Source: Bacillota bacterium (GTDB lineage: Bacteria > Bacillota > Clostridia > Oscillospirales > Ruminococcaceae). From it: a DNA stretch of 64,000 bases. The DNA lies in contig JAEWRN010000034.1 of the NCBI GenBank assembly GCA_023460035.1, positions 124,001 to 188,000 of the forward strand. The letters run 5' to 3'. Made by a program: the position numbers and the translations under genes. The notes below the pieces were generated by a model, which was not told where the DNA came from, ran no database searches, and was given only the letters and a program-made list of their open reading frames with translations. Of the stretch, positions 7,764 through 16,565 are shown in pieces; the stretch's first letter is position 1; every line of letters starts with the position of its first letter.

Positions 7764-8598
7764 CGCATTGCTGCGTGCAGAACACATTACCATGCAATTT
7801 GGCGGCGTTGTTGCAGTGGATGATTTGAACCTTACGGTCAATAAAGGCGAAATCGTTGCGCTGATTGGCCCCAACGGTGCGGGCAAAACCACCGCTTTTA
7901 ATGTGATTACCGGTGTTTATGCACCCACCTACGGCGCAATTTACCTGAAAGACAAAAAAATCATTTCCAACCACCCGCAGGGCAAAATGAAAAAGCTTTA
8001 TGCGGGCAGCCACAGCGGTGCATTTGAAAACAGCGTGGTCAAAACGCCGGACGCCATTACCCGCCTTGGGGTAGCGCGTACGTTTCAGAATATCCGGCTA
8101 TTTAAAAGCCTGACGGTGCTGGACAATGTTATGATCGCAAAGCACTTACATTTAAAAGCCAATTTGCTGTCGGCCACACTTCATTTGAATTACAAAGAAG
8201 AAGCGGCTATTCGCGGCGAGTCGATGCAGCTGCTAGAGTTGCTTGGCCTTGCCGACCTTGCAAACGAGGTGGCAGAAGGCCTGCCTTATGGCAAGCAGCG
8301 CCACCTTGAAATTGCGCGTGCACTCGCAACCAAGCCCCAGCTTTTACTGCTGGATGAGCCCGCGGCGGGTATGAACCCGCAGGAGACCGAAGAGCTTACC
8401 GCGTTTATTTACAAAATCAAACGCGATTTTGATTTGACGGTGCTGATGATCGAACACCACATGAATTTGGTCATGGATATTTCAGACCGCATTTATGTGC
8501 TGGACTTTGGCCGGTTGATTGCAGACGGTACGCCGGAAGAAATTCAGGCAAACCAGCGCGTGATTGATGCCTACCTGGGGGTGAGCGAAGATGAGTGA
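7756..8598 (+). CDS. livG: Branched-chain amino acid ABC transporter ATP-binding protein LivG
   Basis: A 280-residue cytoplasmic ATPase. It has Walker A GPNGAGKTT, RTFQNIRLF (Q loop), Walker B LLLLDEPAAGMNP and the IEHHMNLVMDISD H-loop segment. The signature region reads GLPYGKQRHLEIARAL, the usual Liv variant of LSGGQ. About 30 residues are inserted between the second strand and RTFQNIRLF (around ISNHPQGKMKKLYAG to TPDAITRLG), longer than in classical LivG. ATG 7756 is preceded by AAAGGGGGTGG and overlaps livM by 8 bases. Confidence 0.92.
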   Translation: MADALLRAEHITMQFGGVVAVDDLNLTVNKGEIVALIGPNGAGKTTAFNVITGVYAPTYGAIYLKDKKIISNHPQGKMKKLYAGSHSGAFENSVVKTPDAITRLGVARTFQNIRLFKSLTVLDNVMIAKHLHLKANLLSATLHLNYKEEAAIRGESMQLLELLGLADLANEVAEGLPYGKQRHLEIARALATKPQLLLLDEPAAGMNPQETEELTAFIYKIKRDFDLTVLMIEHHMNLVMDISDRIYVLDFGRLIADGTPEEIQANQRVIDAYLGVSEDE

Positions 8599-9313
8599 AT
8601 TTTTAAAGGTAGACAATTTAAGCGTAAGCTACGGCGGTATTCAGGCGGTCAAAGGTGTTTCGCTGCAGGTCGAAAAAGGCAAAATTGTCACGCTCATCGG
8701 GGCAAACGGCGCAGGCAAGTCTACCATACTGCGCACGATTGCAGGTATTGTGCCTGCGCAAAGTGGCAGCGTGTCGTTTGAAGGCCAGCCCATCACCGGC
8801 CTGCCCGCTTACGAAATTGTACAAAAGGGCATCACGCTGGTGCCGGAGGGGCGGCGGGTGTTTCCCAACCTGACGGTGCTTGAAAACCTGAAAATTGGTG
8901 CGTATTTGCGCAAGGATGATTTGAGCGAAGACCTTGCGTATGTGCACGGGTTGTTCCCGCGGCTGAAAGAGCGCGGCTGGCAGTTGGCCGGCACGCTTTC
9001 AGGCGGCGAACAGCAGATGCTTGCCGTTGGCCGCGCGCTGATGAGCCGGCCCAAGGTCATTATGATGGACGAGCCGTCTTTGGGCCTTGCACCGCTTGTG
9101 GTGCGGGATATTTTTGAAATCATCAAAACGGTCAATGCCGACGGCATTACCGTGCTGCTGATCGAGCAAAACGCCAATATGGCGCTGAAAGTTGCCGACT
9201 GGGCCTATGTGCTGGAGACCGGCACCCTTACATTGCAGGGGGAGGGCGCAGAGCTGATGCAAAACGAGGCAGTGCGCGCCGCATACCTTGGCAGCAACAA
9301 AAAGAAAAAGTGA
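8591..9313 (+). CDS. livF: Branched-chain amino acid ABC transporter ATP-binding protein LivF
   Basis: A 240-residue ATPase with Walker A GANGAGKST, VPEGRRVFPNLTVLENL, signature LSGGEQQMLAVGRAL, Walker B VIMMDEPSLGLAPL and the LLIEQNANMAL H-loop region where Gln replaces the usual His, as in other LivF proteins. It overlaps livG by 8 bases and closes the operon. It pairs with LivG to drive LivHM. Confidence 0.93.
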   Translation: MSEFLKVDNLSVSYGGIQAVKGVSLQVEKGKIVTLIGANGAGKSTILRTIAGIVPAQSGSVSFEGQPITGLPAYEIVQKGITLVPEGRRVFPNLTVLENLKIGAYLRKDDLSEDLAYVHGLFPRLKERGWQLAGTLSGGEQQMLAVGRALMSRPKVIMMDEPSLGLAPLVVRDIFEIIKTVNADGITVLLIEQNANMALKVADWAYVLETGTLTLQGEGAELMQNEAVRAAYLGSNKKKK

Positions 9314-9367
9314 TTTTACCGCGTTACGGTAAACTTACCAAAATGCAGATGAACTTTTTATTGTATT

Positions 9368-9415
9368 AAAAACCGGATACTAACAGTTACATGTTAGTAC
9401 CCGGTTTTTTGGCGG
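9368..9415 (+). terminator. Terminator of the Liv operon
   Basis: AAACCGG-TACTAACA and TGTTAGTA-CCGGTTT form a long stem with one internal mismatch (9368-9409), then six T. Confidence 0.85.
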
Positions 9416-9460
9416 GCGCAACATGGTGGCCCGGCTATTATTTATCGTGGTGTACCTAGG

Positions 9461-9676
9461 TTAAAGCGCAAAATCCTCCGATGTGAACTCCGGCAGCTTG
9501 GGCCGCCGTTTAGGGATGCGTTTCAGCGGGGAATAACGAAATTTGCGGCAAGAATAGTAAGGCGAAACCATCCCTTTTTTAATGCATAAAATCATCACAT
9601 GGTCAGACGCTTTGCGCCCGAATTCGCAATATTCACAAGATGGGGGCACGTCACCCGCAAACAATCCGTTTTTCAT
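9461..9676 (-). CDS. Small conserved Cys-rich protein of unknown function
   Basis: A 71-residue protein. Cysteines occur as CEYC, a single Cys in ILCIKKG and another in YYSCRKF, which could make a four-Cys zinc site. The tail YSPLKRIPKRRPKLPEF is basic and Pro-rich and ends in TSEDFAL. I recall similar short proteins in other Clostridia but no assigned function. The frame is open further upstream to 9796, but ATG 9676 follows AAAGGAG on the minus strand and the upstream part is Cys/aromatic low-complexity. It has its own promoter. Confidence 0.7.
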   Translation of the reverse strand: MKNGLFAGDVPPSCEYCEFGRKASDHVMILCIKKGMVSPYYSCRKFRYSPLKRIPKRRPKLPEFTSEDFAL

Positions 9677-9724
9677 GAAAAACTCCTTTACCAACCCAGC
9701 TTTTAAATGGTAAATTTCATTTTT

Positions 9725-9753
9725 ATTATAGCAATTCTTGAAAACCACGTAAA
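9725..9753 (-). promoter_or_regulatory. Promoter of the small Cys-rich gene
   Basis: On the minus strand TTTACG (9753-9748), 17 bases and a perfect TATAAT (9730-9725), about 50 bases before the ATG at 9676. Confidence 0.7.
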
Positions 9754-9906
9754 GGCCACAGGGCGGTATTTGAAGGGTAAAAGAGAATAAAGTCATAATA
9801 TATAAAAAATATTTGTAATTATTTTAATAAAAAAGACATTATTCAAAAGGAGATGCTGTAAAAAATCACAAAATTCTTTTCTTTTCAGCGTGCAGAAAAA
9901 TTTATC

Positions 9907-9935
9907 TGTCAGAATGTAGAAGAATGTGTTATAAT
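9907..9935 (+). promoter_or_regulatory. Promoter of the phoH-ybeY-dgkA-era-recO-mutS2 operon
   Basis: TGTCAG (9907-9912), 17 bases, then TATAAT (9930-9935) preceded by TGT, which makes an extended -10. Confidence 0.65.
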
Positions 9936-10011
9936 GTTTCTGAGCTAAAAAAACTGTTTATTCTGACGGATAATGGGCGAAAATTATGTATAAAAGGCGG
10001 GGAGGGCCTTC

Positions 10012-11019
10012 ATGCCGGAAAGACGATTGAATTTGGATTCCATCGATGATGCGCTTGCCCTGCTGGGCAGCGGTGATGAACACCTCAAAGCGATTGAAAA
10101 GCATTTTGGTGTGCGAGCAGTGTACCGCGGCACCGAAATCAAGCTGTCCGGGCAGCAGGAAGCCATTGACGGTGCGGCACATACCCTGCAGGCGATGCTG
10201 CAACTGCTGAAAAACAAGACCCCGCTGGATGAACAAGCCCTTCATTACTGCATTTCTCTGGCACAGGCAGGGGATGAGAGTAAGGTGCAGGAGCTTACCG
10301 GCGATTTTGTGCTGCTGACGACAAAGGGCAGGCCAGTGCGCCCTAAAACACTGGGGCAAAAAGCTTACCTTGACTCCATTCGCAAAAACACAATTACCTT
10401 TGGGGTTGGGCCTGCGGGCACCGGCAAGACTTACCTTGCGGTCGCTATGGCAGTGCGCGCGTTCAAAGCGCATCAGGTTTCGCGCATTATTCTCACCCGT
10501 CCCGCCGTGGAGGCGGGTGAAAAACTGGGCTTTTTACCGGGGGACCTGCAAGAAAAGGTAGACCCCTATTTAAGGCCGCTCTATGACGCATTGTTTGAAA
10601 TGCTGGGTGCCGAAAATTATCAGAAGCTGGTAGAAAAAGGCGTAATTGAGGTGGCACCGCTGGCTTACATGCGCGGGCGCACGCTGGACGATGCGTTTAT
10701 TATTCTGGATGAAGCGCAGAATACCACGCCGGAACAGATGAAAATGTTTCTCACCCGCATGGGGATGAACAGTAAAGTGGTGGTGAACGGGGACATCACG
10801 CAAATCGACCTGCCGCAAAAATCGCGCAGTGGTTTGTTGGAAGCAACCGTGGTTTTGAAAAACATTGAGGGAATAGCCAGTATTCGCCTGACAGACAAGG
10901 ATGTGGTGCGCCACCGCCTTGTACAGGAAATTGTGCGTGCTTACGAGCGCGCCAGCGCCAAAAAAACGGCGACTAGGGTGCGCCACCCAGACAGCAATGA
11001 TGCGGTGGACGCTCGATAA
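10012..11019 (+). CDS. phoH: PhoH family ATPase
   Basis: A 335-residue cytoplasmic P-loop protein of the PhoH/PhoL (YbeZ) type. Residues about 1-110 form an N-terminal domain with a KH-like segment (HLKAIEKHFGVRAVYRG), followed by the ATPase core with Walker A GPAGTGKTY near residue 132 and Walker B AFIILDEAQN. The GDITQIDLP motif is typical. YbeZ-type proteins are associated with YbeY in rRNA maturation, and ybeY is the next gene here. ATG 10012 has GGCGGGGAGGG upstream. Probable first gene of a six-gene operon. Confidence 0.92.
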   Translation: MPERRLNLDSIDDALALLGSGDEHLKAIEKHFGVRAVYRGTEIKLSGQQEAIDGAAHTLQAMLQLLKNKTPLDEQALHYCISLAQAGDESKVQELTGDFVLLTTKGRPVRPKTLGQKAYLDSIRKNTITFGVGPAGTGKTYLAVAMAVRAFKAHQVSRIILTRPAVEAGEKLGFLPGDLQEKVDPYLRPLYDALFEMLGAENYQKLVEKGVIEVAPLAYMRGRTLDDAFIILDEAQNTTPEQMKMFLTRMGMNSKVVVNGDITQIDLPQKSRSGLLEATVVLKNIEGIASIRLTDKDVVRHRLVQEIVRAYERASAKKTATRVRHPDSNDAVDAR

Positions 11020-11053
11020 TGCTTTATTTTGAAAGGAAAGAAGGACAAGCAGG

Positions 11054-11548
11054 ATGCATAATAAAGTGTATATTACCAACCAGCAGAATGCGGTCAAAAT
11101 TCCGACCGGCATTCGCATTTTAATTCGCCGCAGCTGCAACGCGGTATTAGAGACCGAGGGGTTTGACCGCCCGGCAGAGATCAGCGTGACCTTTGTGGAC
11201 AACGAACATATTGCGCAGCTGAATGCCCAATATCGCGATAAGCCGGTGGAGACCGATGTGCTCAGCTTTCCCCTTGGCAGCGACGGCAAATACGATGTGA
11301 ACGAAGAGACTGGCGCCGCAATGCTGGGCGATGTGGTAATATCCATGGAAAAGGCAATGGAACAGGCCAATATTTACGGACATTCGCTACAGCGCGAAGT
11401 CGCATTTTTGACCGTGCATTCCATGCTGCATCTGCTGGGCTATGACCATGTGGAAGGCGGCCTTGCAGAGGTTCATATGCGCGAAAAAGAAGAGCAGGTG
11501 CTGATAAAGCTGGGGCTGCCCCGCACCATTGCTTATACACCGGAATAA
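11054..11548 (+). CDS. ybeY: Endoribonuclease YbeY
   Basis: A 164-residue metal-dependent RNase that matures 16S rRNA and supports ribosome quality control. The zinc site is visible as HSMLHLLGYDH (family pattern HGxLHLxGYDH, with Ser in place of the usual Gly after the first His). ETDVLSFPL and MLGDVVIS are family motifs. It follows phoH by 34 bases and its stop is adjacent to the ATG of the next gene. Confidence 0.95.
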   Translation: MHNKVYITNQQNAVKIPTGIRILIRRSCNAVLETEGFDRPAEISVTFVDNEHIAQLNAQYRDKPVETDVLSFPLGSDGKYDVNEETGAAMLGDVVISMEKAMEQANIYGHSLQREVAFLTVHSMLHLLGYDHVEGGLAEVHMREKEEQVLIKLGLPRTIAYTPE

Positions 11549-12049
11549 ATGAAAGGGGCAACCGGTTTGCGTAAAGGTGGCTTTTTTCGCGGGTTTGTTT
11601 ACGCGGGTGCCGGTATCTTGCGCGGCATCCGGGAGGAGCGCAACCTGCGGTTTCATTTTGCAGCGGCGGCATTTGTGATTTACTTTTCACATTTTTACGC
11701 GTTTTCTGTTGCACAGAGGATGCTGCTTGCCCTAGTCATCTGCGGGGTTATTTCGCTGGAGCTTGTCAATTCGGCCTTAGAGCGTGTGGTTACAAACCCC
11801 AAAACCCCGCAGCGTTATGCGCTTGCCGGGGCAGTAAAGGATATGGCGGCCGGGGCGGTGCTGGTGTTTTGTATTGGCGCCGCTTTTTGTGGTGTGCTGT
11901 TGTTTTTTGACGCTGCCGTGCTGCAACAGATCATTGCTTACTTTTTGGCTGCATGGTACCGCCCTGTGTTATTGGCGGTAGCCCTTTTGGCGGCCTATTT
12001 GTTCGTGTTTCAATATGACCATTTTGACAAAAGGAGAAACAACATTTGA
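11549..12049 (+). CDS. dgkA: Diacylglycerol/undecaprenol kinase family protein
   Basis: A 166-residue membrane protein with the DgkA-family core: ERNLRFH near residue 31, EL-VNSALERVVT near residue 72 and AVKDMAAGAVLV. In Firmicutes such proteins phosphorylate undecaprenol for cell-wall carrier recycling. There are four hydrophobic segments; the last, about residues 133-155, is an extra helix beyond the three of the short family members. ATG 11549 abuts the ybeY stop, with little ribosome site; TTG at 11567 has GAAAGGGG ahead of it and is an alternative start. Confidence 0.85.
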   Translation: MKGATGLRKGGFFRGFVYAGAGILRGIREERNLRFHFAAAAFVIYFSHFYAFSVAQRMLLALVICGVISLELVNSALERVVTNPKTPQRYALAGAVKDMAAGAVLVFCIGAAFCGVLLFFDAAVLQQIIAYFLAAWYRPVLLAVALLAAYLFVFQYDHFDKRRNNI

Positions 12050-12957
12050 CTCTGAAACAAGAGAACCAGACAAAGTCTGTTTTCGTCGCGATTGTGGGCC
12101 GCCCCAACGTGGGCAAGTCCAGCCTGCTGAATGCGCTGATTGGCGAAAAGCTGGCCATTGTGACTTCAAAGCCGCAGACGACCCGCACTAAAATCACCGG
12201 CATCCTGACAAAAGAAGAAACACAATATGTCTTTTTGGATACCCCCGGCATTCACCAGCCGCGCACCCGCCTTGGCAAACATATGGTAAAGGCGGTAGAA
12301 GAAAGCGTGGGCGATGGCGACGTGAGCCTGATGGTGTTTGAGCCGTATGGAGATTTGACCGAGGCAGAGCAAAGCCTTGTCGAAGAGCTGCGCCGCACCG
12401 GTGCGCCGGCCATCGCCGCGGTGAATAAGACCGACTGCTTAAAAAAGCCGCAGGACCTTGCTGCCCGTATTGACTTTTTAAATGGGCTTGGCGTATTTCA
12501 AACGGTCATTGGGGTGTGTGCGGCCACCGGCGACGGGGTGCCGCAGTTATTAGAGCTTTGTGGACAGTACGCTATCTTGGGGCCGCATTATTTCCCCGAG
12601 GATTCTTATACCGACCTGCCGGAAAAGGCCATTGTGGCAGAGCTGGTGCGTGAAAAGTTGTTGCTGTTTTTACGCGACGAGCTGCCGCATGGCACTGCCG
12701 TAGAGGTAGAGCGCTTTAAAGAGCGCGAGGACGGTAAACTGGTGGATATTGAGGTCACCATTTTTTGCGAAAAGAAAAGCCATAAGGGTATGGTGATTGG
12801 CAAGGGCGGCGCAATGTTGAAAAAAATCGCGACCGCCGCGCGGCAGGACTGTGAGGACTTTTTGGGCCAAAAGGTCAATTTGCAGTGCTGGGTCAAGGTG
12901 AAAACCGACTGGCGCGACAATGAGTTCTATTTGAAAAACTTTGGGTTTTCTAATTAA
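12046..12957 (+). CDS. era: GTPase Era
   Basis: A 303-residue GTPase needed for 30S assembly, binding the 3' end of 16S rRNA. Its G domain has GRPNVGKSS (G1), TTRTKITG (G2), DTPGIH (G3) and NKTD (G4); the C-terminal KH domain has MVIGKGGAMLKKI. The start is TTG 12046 after AAAAGGAG; it overlaps the dgkA stop by 4 bases, indicating coupled translation. Confidence 0.96.
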   Translation: MTLKQENQTKSVFVAIVGRPNVGKSSLLNALIGEKLAIVTSKPQTTRTKITGILTKEETQYVFLDTPGIHQPRTRLGKHMVKAVEESVGDGDVSLMVFEPYGDLTEAEQSLVEELRRTGAPAIAAVNKTDCLKKPQDLAARIDFLNGLGVFQTVIGVCAATGDGVPQLLELCGQYAILGPHYFPEDSYTDLPEKAIVAELVREKLLLFLRDELPHGTAVEVERFKEREDGKLVDIEVTIFCEKKSHKGMVIGKGGAMLKKIATAARQDCEDFLGQKVNLQCWVKVKTDWRDNEFYLKNFGFSN

Positions 12958-13004
12958 GCGGCAGGCCCTTCCGCTTTGCAGCACAGTAAAGGAGAACGCC
13001 GCAT

Positions 13005-13754
13005 ATGGCGCAGCAGATCAAAACAAAAGGGGTCGTCCTGCGGGAGGTTCATACCGGTGAATCCGACCGCATTTTGACGATTCTGACACCACAATACGGG
13101 GTGATCTCCGCCTCGGCCAAAAGCTCTCAGCGGCTGAAGAACAAGCTGTTTGCCGCTACAGGGCTTTTTTGCTATTCTGATTTTGTGCTGTTTGAAGGCC
13201 ACAGTATGTATATTGTGGATGAAGCAGAAGCAATTGAGAACTTTTTTGGCCTGCGCGCCAGCGTGGAGGCAATGAGCCTTGCTATGTATTTGGCCGAACT
13301 GCTGAGCACACTTGCGCCGGAAGGCGAAGAAGCCATGGCGCAGCTGCGGCTGCTGCTGAACAGCTTTGCGCTGATTAGCAAAGGGCAAAAGGACCTGCAT
13401 CAAATTAAACTGATCTGCGAGCTGCGTGCGCTTGCGAACGCGGGCTATATGCCGGATCTTGTTGCTTGCGGCGGCTGCGGCTGTTACGAGGACACCGCGT
13501 TTTTCTTTGACCTTGAACAAGGCACGCTGCTCTGTGGCAGCTGTGCTGCAAAGCAGGGCAGGCAGGTCAATCTTTCGGGCGCAGAGCTTGCGGCAATGCG
13601 CCATATTTTGTATAGTGAGCATGAAAAGGCATTTGGCTTTACACTGGTACCCCAAAAGATGAAACACCTTTCTGCCATTGTGACAGCCTATGTTGTGCGA
13701 CAGCTGGACCACCGTTTTAAAAGCTTGGACTTTTTGCAGACGGTGCTGCCCTGA
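13005..13754 (+). CDS. recO: DNA repair protein RecO
   Basis: A 249-residue protein that loads RecA with RecR. An N-terminal OB fold (VVLREVHTGESDRILTIL) is followed by a helical part and a four-Cys zinc module, CGGCGCY and LLCGSC (residues about 149-182). The helical part contains CELRALANAGYMPDL, typical of Gram-positive RecO. Between era and mutS2, with 11 bases to mutS2. Confidence 0.93.
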   Translation: MAQQIKTKGVVLREVHTGESDRILTILTPQYGVISASAKSSQRLKNKLFAATGLFCYSDFVLFEGHSMYIVDEAEAIENFFGLRASVEAMSLAMYLAELLSTLAPEGEEAMAQLRLLLNSFALISKGQKDLHQIKLICELRALANAGYMPDLVACGGCGCYEDTAFFFDLEQGTLLCGSCAAKQGRQVNLSGAELAAMRHILYSEHEKAFGFTLVPQKMKHLSAIVTAYVVRQLDHRFKSLDFLQTVLP

Positions 13755-13765
13755 GGAGCGAAAAA

Positions 13766-16153
13766 ATGAAACAAAAATATTTGCAACACCTTGAATTTTA
13801 TAAAATTGTAGAGCAGGCGGCGCAAAACTGTGTCTGCCCAGAAGCCGCGCAGCAGCTGCGTGCGGTGCAGTGCGGGCAGAATGTGGAAGAGGTGCGCAGC
13901 GAGCTTGCCAAAACCGATGCGATGACCGTGCGTTATCTGCGTGTCGGCCCGCCGCGCCTTGCACAGGTAGAAAACATTTTACCAACGGTGCAGCGCGCGC
14001 AAAAAGGCGGTGTGCTGTCTATGGCAGAGCTTTTGCTGTTTGCCCACACACTGCGCAATTTTGAATCACTGTTGTCGTGGTATTCGACACAAGACGCCGC
14101 CGGCCCCAAGGAGGACCGCGTGCTGGATGATTTGTTCTATTCCATCACCGAGCATCCGGCGCTTTCAAAAAGCATCAACGAAGCCATTTTATCTGAGACT
14201 GAAATGGCAGATACCGCAAGCGATACGCTGCTGGACATTCGCCGCAAAATTCGCACGTCTGAAAGCAATATCCGCGACCGGCTGGAGGCGATGATCAAAT
14301 CGCCCTCTACGCAAAAATACTTGCAGGACGCAGTTGTCAGCATGCGCAGCGGCCGGTTTGTTGTACCGGTCAAGGCAGAGTTTCGCGGTGAAGTGGGGGG
14401 CGTCATCCACGACGTGTCCTCGTCTGGCGCCACACTGTTTGTAGAGCCCAGTGCCGTGGTGGAGCTGAACGCCCGCATTTTGCAGCTGCGCAGCCAGGAG
14501 CAAGAGGAAATCGAGCGCATTTTAGAGGCGTTTTCTTCTGCTGCTGCGGCAACACAGCCGTTTTTTGGTGTCAGTTACCATGCCATGCTGGAGGTGGATA
14601 CTCTGCTGGCAAAGGCAAAGCTTGCAGCCGACCAGGGGGCAACGATGCCGGCGGTGACGCAGGGCAACGGCTTTTACCTGCTGCATGCCCGCCACCCGTT
14701 GCTTGACCGCAAAACGGCGGTGCCGGTGGACATTGAGCTTGGCCGCGACTATGACACGATGATTATTACCGGCCCCAACACCGGCGGCAAAACCGTCAGC
14801 TTAAAAACAGCGGGGCTGCTGCTTGCCATGGCGGCCTGCGGCTTTTTAATCCCGGCATCCGAGCGCAGTGAAGTGTGCCTGTTTCGCGAAATACTGGTGG
14901 ACATTGGCGACGAGCAGAGTATTGAGCAAAGCCTTTCTACTTTTTCTGGCCATATTAAAAATATTGTCGATATTTTAAAAGAAGCGGGCCCCGATACGTT
15001 GGTGCTGCTGGATGAGCTTGGGGCTGGCACCGACCCTGCCGAGGGCGCTTCGCTTGCGGTATCGGTAATAGAGACCCTGCGCGAGAAGGGCAGCCGCATT
15101 ATGGCGACCACCCACTATGGCGAACTGAAAGTGTTTGCGCTGGAAACCCCGGGGGTGCAAAATGCCGGGTGCGAATTTGACCTTGAAACACTGCGCCCAA
15201 CCTACCGGTTAAGTGTCGGGGTACCGGGGCGTTCGAATGCGTTTTTGATTGGCGAAAAGCTGGGGCTGCCCGCAGGTGTTATCAAACGGGCGCAGTTGCA
15301 TCTATCAGCCGAGGATCAGCGTTTTGAAACGGTGCTGGGCCAGCTTGAAGATTTGAAGCTGGAAATTAAAGATGACCAGACAGAGATTGAACGGCTGAAA
15401 TATGTGGCGGCAAACCAGCTTGCCGTGGCAAAGGAAGAGCGGGACGAGCTGATTCGCCAGGGCGAAGAGGCGCTTGCCGCGGCGACGCGCAAGGCAAAAG
15501 AGCTGGAACAAAAGGTGCAGGATACCGCGTACGACTTAATGGACGAAATGAAGGCGCTGCAAAAGCAGGAAAACCTGACGGCCGCACAAAAGCTGCAGCG
15601 CGCGCGCCAAATAGCCAGAAAAGACGCCGCAGGCATTACCGAGGGCCTTGCCAGCCAGAAAGAAGAAATCACCTATATCCCGCTTACCCGCGTTAAGGTG
15701 GGGCAGGTAGTCATGCTGGCACAGCTTGGCCAGCATGCCACGGTAAAAAGCCTGCCGGACCGCAATGATATGGTAGAGGTTGTTTGTGGCGCCATCAAGA
15801 CAAAGGTACCGCTTTCCGGCCTGATGGCGGCAGCGCAGCCCAGCGGCAAAAAGGCAAAACCGCAGCAGAAATACCGCAGCAGCGGTGCCAATGCCAGTGT
15901 GACCCGCAGTGCTGCAATGGAAATTAATTTGATTGGCATGACCGCAGAAGAGGCGGTGATGGAGGCCGAACGCTTTATTGACGGCGCAATGATCAGTGGA
16001 ATGACCACCGTGTGGCTGATTCACGGCCGGGGCGCGGGCATTTTGCGCAAAGCGCTGCATACCATGCTGAAGGGCAATAAATCAGTGAAAAGCTACCGCC
16101 TTGGCAACTATGGCGAAGGGGAAGACGGTGTGACCGTGGTGGAATTGAAATAA
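13766..16153 (+). CDS. mutS2: Endonuclease MutS2
   Basis: A 795-residue protein. The MutS-type ATPase core has Walker A GPNTGGKTVS (near residue 335), DIGDEQSIEQSLSTFS and Walker B LVLLDELGAGTDP. A long Lys/Glu/Gln-rich coiled coil follows (about residues 510-625), and the C-terminal Smr nuclease domain (from about 717, INLIGMTAEEA) ends with the IHGRGAGILR motif. It lacks the mismatch-recognition domain, as usual in MutS2. In Firmicutes MutS2 acts on collided ribosomes or recombination intermediates. It is the last gene of the phoH operon. Confidence 0.95.
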   Translation: MKQKYLQHLEFYKIVEQAAQNCVCPEAAQQLRAVQCGQNVEEVRSELAKTDAMTVRYLRVGPPRLAQVENILPTVQRAQKGGVLSMAELLLFAHTLRNFESLLSWYSTQDAAGPKEDRVLDDLFYSITEHPALSKSINEAILSETEMADTASDTLLDIRRKIRTSESNIRDRLEAMIKSPSTQKYLQDAVVSMRSGRFVVPVKAEFRGEVGGVIHDVSSSGATLFVEPSAVVELNARILQLRSQEQEEIERILEAFSSAAAATQPFFGVSYHAMLEVDTLLAKAKLAADQGATMPAVTQGNGFYLLHARHPLLDRKTAVPVDIELGRDYDTMIITGPNTGGKTVSLKTAGLLLAMAACGFLIPASERSEVCLFREILVDIGDEQSIEQSLSTFSGHIKNIVDILKEAGPDTLVLLDELGAGTDPAEGASLAVSVIETLREKGSRIMATTHYGELKVFALETPGVQNAGCEFDLETLRPTYRLSVGVPGRSNAFLIGEKLGLPAGVIKRAQLHLSAEDQRFETVLGQLEDLKLEIKDDQTEIERLKYVAANQLAVAKEERDELIRQGEEALAAATRKAKELEQKVQDTAYDLMDEMKALQKQENLTAAQKLQRARQIARKDAAGITEGLASQKEEITYIPLTRVKVGQVVMLAQLGQHATVKSLPDRNDMVEVVCGAIKTKVPLSGLMAAAQPSGKKAKPQQKYRSSGANASVTRSAAMEINLIGMTAEEAVMEAERFIDGAMISGMTTVWLIHGRGAGILRKALHTMLKGNKSVKSYRLGNYGEGEDGVTVVELK

Positions 16154-16245
16154 TAGGTAAAAACACCCCCCTCGTTTTTTATTTGCGGCCCCAGGTTGAG
16201 CGGGCGGGCACAAACCCTCGATGGTAAAGTATTTTGTGATTTCAC

Positions 16246-16282
16246 AAAGAAGCGCCGTGTAAGCGGCGCTTCTTTATTTTTT
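16246..16282 (+). terminator. Terminator of the phoH-mutS2 operon
   Basis: A perfect 11-bp stem AAGAAGCGCCG (16247-16257) / CGGCGCTTCTT (16264-16274), then a T-rich tract. Confidence 0.85.
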
Positions 16283-16329
16283 AGCCGCATGCGCCCACTA
16301 CCGTAAAACCTAACCGTGGCATCAGTTAT

Positions 16330-16474
16330 TGGGCCGCTCTACAGGCTTTCGGTTTTGCCCTGTGGCTAAGGCTTGTTTTGTAAGCGGGAAAAGCGGCCGG
16401 CAATAGCATTGTAAAGCTTTAATCAGCAAAGCTTTATGTAGTTGCCTTGCGTGCCGCTTAACGGCAAGCCGGCC
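16330..16474. other. Structured intergenic element, possible RNA
   Basis: No gene lies between 16154 and 16565. After the terminator this part is full of complementary segments: GGCCGCT (about 16332-16338) with AGCGGCC (16392-16398), ACAGGC with GCCCTGT inside it, GCTT/AAGC further in, and GGCCGGC (16395-16401) with GCCGGCC (16468-16474) enclosing two AAAGCTTT copies. These could be a small RNA or alternative leader folds. I see no promoter just in front, and the strand is uncertain. Confidence 0.35.
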
Positions 16475-16509
16475 ATTTGCTTATTTGTTGTGCGAACATC
16501 GAAAAACAC

Positions 16510-16538
16510 TTGACAAATACCATTAATGGTATTAATAT
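16510..16538 (+). promoter_or_regulatory. Promoter of the regulator/hydrolase operon with a palindromic operator in the spacer
   Basis: A perfect TTGACA (16510-16515), 17-base spacer and TAATAT (16533-16538). The perfect 18-base palindrome AATACCATTAATGGTATT (16516-16533) fills the whole spacer. A dimeric repressor bound there would block RNA polymerase. The downstream gene is a winged-helix regulator, so autoregulation is likely (inference). Confidence 0.75.
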
Positions 16539-16565
16539 CAAAAATGGAACTAAAGGAGGCGCATT

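Noticed and set aside
12954..13985. A 343-codon minus-strand frame opposite recO
   Set aside because: It lies antisense to recO and the start of mutS2, which have clear motifs; its Cys/His/Gln-rich composition is typical of antisense frames.
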